In this document: positions 62,253 to 64,000 of the stretch, in pieces | How the letters are laid out: the number at the start of each line of letters is the position of its first letter | How positions within the stretch are numbered: the first letter of the stretch is position 1 | Source: Betaproteobacteria bacterium RIFCSPLOWO2_02_FULL_63_19 | GTDB taxonomy: Bacteria; Pseudomonadota; Gammaproteobacteria; Burkholderiales; SG8-39 | DNA length: 64,000 nucleotides | Assembly: GCA_001770415.1 (NCBI GenBank) | Contig: MEQX01000004.1 | Coordinates: 57,305-121,304, forward strand | Direction: 5' to 3' | The notes under the pieces: model-generated | Seen by the model: the letters and a program-made list of their open reading frames with translations, nothing else | Database searches by the model: none | What the model was told of the DNA's origin: nothing | Translations under genes and position numbers: made by a program

Positions 62253-63977
62253 TCAATAGTCTTGCTTCGATGCCTTCTTTGCGCGCCAAAGCCTCAGCGT
62301 TCCGTCATCGATTCTTAGTCCAACAAGGGCGGATTTCACTCCGCTTGAAGGGTCATAGTCACGCGACGATCGGTACTTCCGAAGCGTCACCGTGAAAACA
62401 AGTCGCCGATTGAGCGTGGACAATGCCGCAGCAAGCCAATTGGGCGAAGCCCATAAAATCTCACCATCCTCATGACGACGAGATCGGCTATCGGGATCGG
62501 GTTTCCAACTACCCCAGACCTGGCTTCTCAGAGCGAAATGTCCATCAGGCGTACGCCAATCAACGCTATTTGGCTCATTCACCAACTCCAGGCTCTTCGT
62601 GAGGTCGATTCCGAGACGCGGTCTGCCGCCCGGTCCCTTCGCGGCGATTTCGTCGCCCTCGTCGATACCTAGACTGTGGGTCTCGGGTGCCCATATCAGT
62701 GGAGCGAAAGGACTCGCCCGACGATAGCGGTGGTCGTAATACCCCCCGTCCCAAAACTCCGGCAGCCAAAAATCATGGCTGGGTTGCTTGGAAAATGCAG
62801 AGCAGCGCCCAATGGCGCCTTTTCGCTCCGTCAATGCGGACGTGATGCTTACTGCCACGCCATCAGGCGATGACCAGCGCCCATACAATGGAATCAGGGC
62901 GTCGACAGCGGTGTCCACGAAGCCCAATTTCCGCAGCACTGTTTGTTGATCCTGCAGCGTTTCTTGCTGGCCGATCCGTTTAGCTAGCAGATCTTCTTTC
63001 GCCTGCTGTGGAACAGGATCCTTCCGATCCGACAGCCACGAACCGTCATCGAATGTGACATCGTAGCGATCGCGCCACTCCAGCCAAGGTGAGCCGCCGC
63101 CGGTCTCATAGCTCCGAACGACCACCGCCAGCGTCTTTGAAAGGCTGGTGGCAGCGTTAAGCAATGCGTGTCTTTGAATGTGCTCCCGGTAGAACTCATA
63201 TCGATCGCCCAGGTCCCACCGGTACCGCTCGCGGCCCGGGAAAAAATCCAGCGAGGTGGCCTCCGGCCATCGGCGCGTAATCTCAGCCGCAATTGCATCT
63301 TCGATCGTTGCCTGCGAGACATTGAACAGATGAGCTAAGGTGCTGACCTCGCTTTTATTGAACTCATAGTCGAAGCGAAAGCCCGATGTCGGTTTCGTAA
63401 CACTCGGGGGGGAGTCGCTGGTAACAATGCCGCACTGAGGCTGGTCGATCTCATCGAGCAACGCCTCCAACTCCGTGTCGCGCTCTCCCCCCTTACTTAT
63501 GTGTCCCAGACACCTGGCGACGTGGACTTTATCGATGACGTGCAGGTCGCTTCGTTGAGCGAGAATTAGCAGCTTGGGTCGAAGGGTCCACATGGCTTGT
63601 CCGTGGCGCAAGGCGGCCCGCGCCAGACCCATCAGCAACCACTGCTGGGAATTTTGGAACGAAAGCTTCCGATCCGTCGATGCCAGGGCCGGGACTTCTC
63701 TTTGGTCGAAGCGGTCAAGCAATAGGTTGAGGTCGTCGCTGAGCCCCAACTCGACAAGTGTGTTCAGCCCACTCGCGACCGTCCAGCGAACATAGGCATC
63801 GTCCTCGCCGAGGAGGTGCCAAATGACGTCGGCAATGAACTCTACCTCGCCCCCCCCGATTGCTTGCTCAGGGCGGAATGGTCCCTCTCCGATCTCATCG
63901 GCGATGCGAGATGCCGGCCCGGACAGCAGTAACTCCAGCGCGTCGAGACCCCCCTGTGCCAATATGACGTGAGACAC
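62253..63977 (-). CDS. Uncharacterised 574-aa protein, possibly alpha-helical-repeat N-terminus
   Basis: Long ORF with no family I recognise; GTG start directly after an in-frame TAG, preceded by AGAGG. Confidence 0.6.
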   Translation of the reverse strand: MSHVILAQGGLDALELLLSGPASRIADEIGEGPFRPEQAIGGGEVEFIADVIWHLLGEDDAYVRWTVASGLNTLVELGLSDDLNLLLDRFDQREVPALASTDRKLSFQNSQQWLLMGLARAALRHGQAMWTLRPKLLILAQRSDLHVIDKVHVARCLGHISKGGERDTELEALLDEIDQPQCGIVTSDSPPSVTKPTSGFRFDYEFNKSEVSTLAHLFNVSQATIEDAIAAEITRRWPEATSLDFFPGRERYRWDLGDRYEFYREHIQRHALLNAATSLSKTLAVVVRSYETGGGSPWLEWRDRYDVTFDDGSWLSDRKDPVPQQAKEDLLAKRIGQQETLQDQQTVLRKLGFVDTAVDALIPLYGRWSSPDGVAVSITSALTERKGAIGRCSAFSKQPSHDFWLPEFWDGGYYDHRYRRASPFAPLIWAPETHSLGIDEGDEIAAKGPGGRPRLGIDLTKSLELVNEPNSVDWRTPDGHFALRSQVWGSWKPDPDSRSRRHEDGEILWASPNWLAAALSTLNRRLVFTVTLRKYRSSRDYDPSSGVKSALVGLRIDDGTLRLWRAKKASKQDY

Positions 63978-64000
63978 CTACCTCTGACCAATTAGAGTAG

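Overview
The window looks like a high-GC chromosomal segment from a betaproteobacterium-like genome. This is inferred from gene content and order; no database search was possible. Roughly 1-19.9 kb and 29.7-38.9 kb are mostly core genes: folP, ftsH, rlmE, yhbY, greA, carBA, dapB, bamE, fur, dodecin, sixA, ppx/ppk, pgeF, rluD, bamD, a dinG-like helicase, NlpC/P60, TonB and a small alarmone hydrolase. These are interspersed with a sensor kinase next to a REC-adenylate cyclase-Ser/Thr kinase fusion, an mshCDOPQ-like minor pilin operon, and an IS1182-like insertion sequence with identifiable terminal inverted repeats. From about 38.9 kb the window becomes an anaerobic aromatic-acid catabolism region: an OYE-family oxidoreductase, livFGMHK uptake, a ferritin-like protein with a KorAB-type 2-oxoacid:ferredoxin oxidoreductase, and an ATP-dependent (class I, Thauera-type) benzoyl-CoA reductase set bcrCBAD plus ferredoxin. 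Next come GNAT proteins, an Rrf2-family regulator (BadL/BadM-like arrangement) and a UbiD decarboxylase remnant. The most interesting signal is a shared dyad, GTA-N5-GTAC-N5-TAC. One copy overlaps a strong predicted promoter upstream of bcrC and the other lies upstream of the GNAT-Rrf2 pair, which suggests a self-contained regulatory circuit. The 3' end holds an AbiEii-type toxin with an unusual HTH partner, a four-gene XdhC-XdhC-SufS-SufU operon without an adjacent molybdoenzyme, and an uncharacterised large protein at the window edge.
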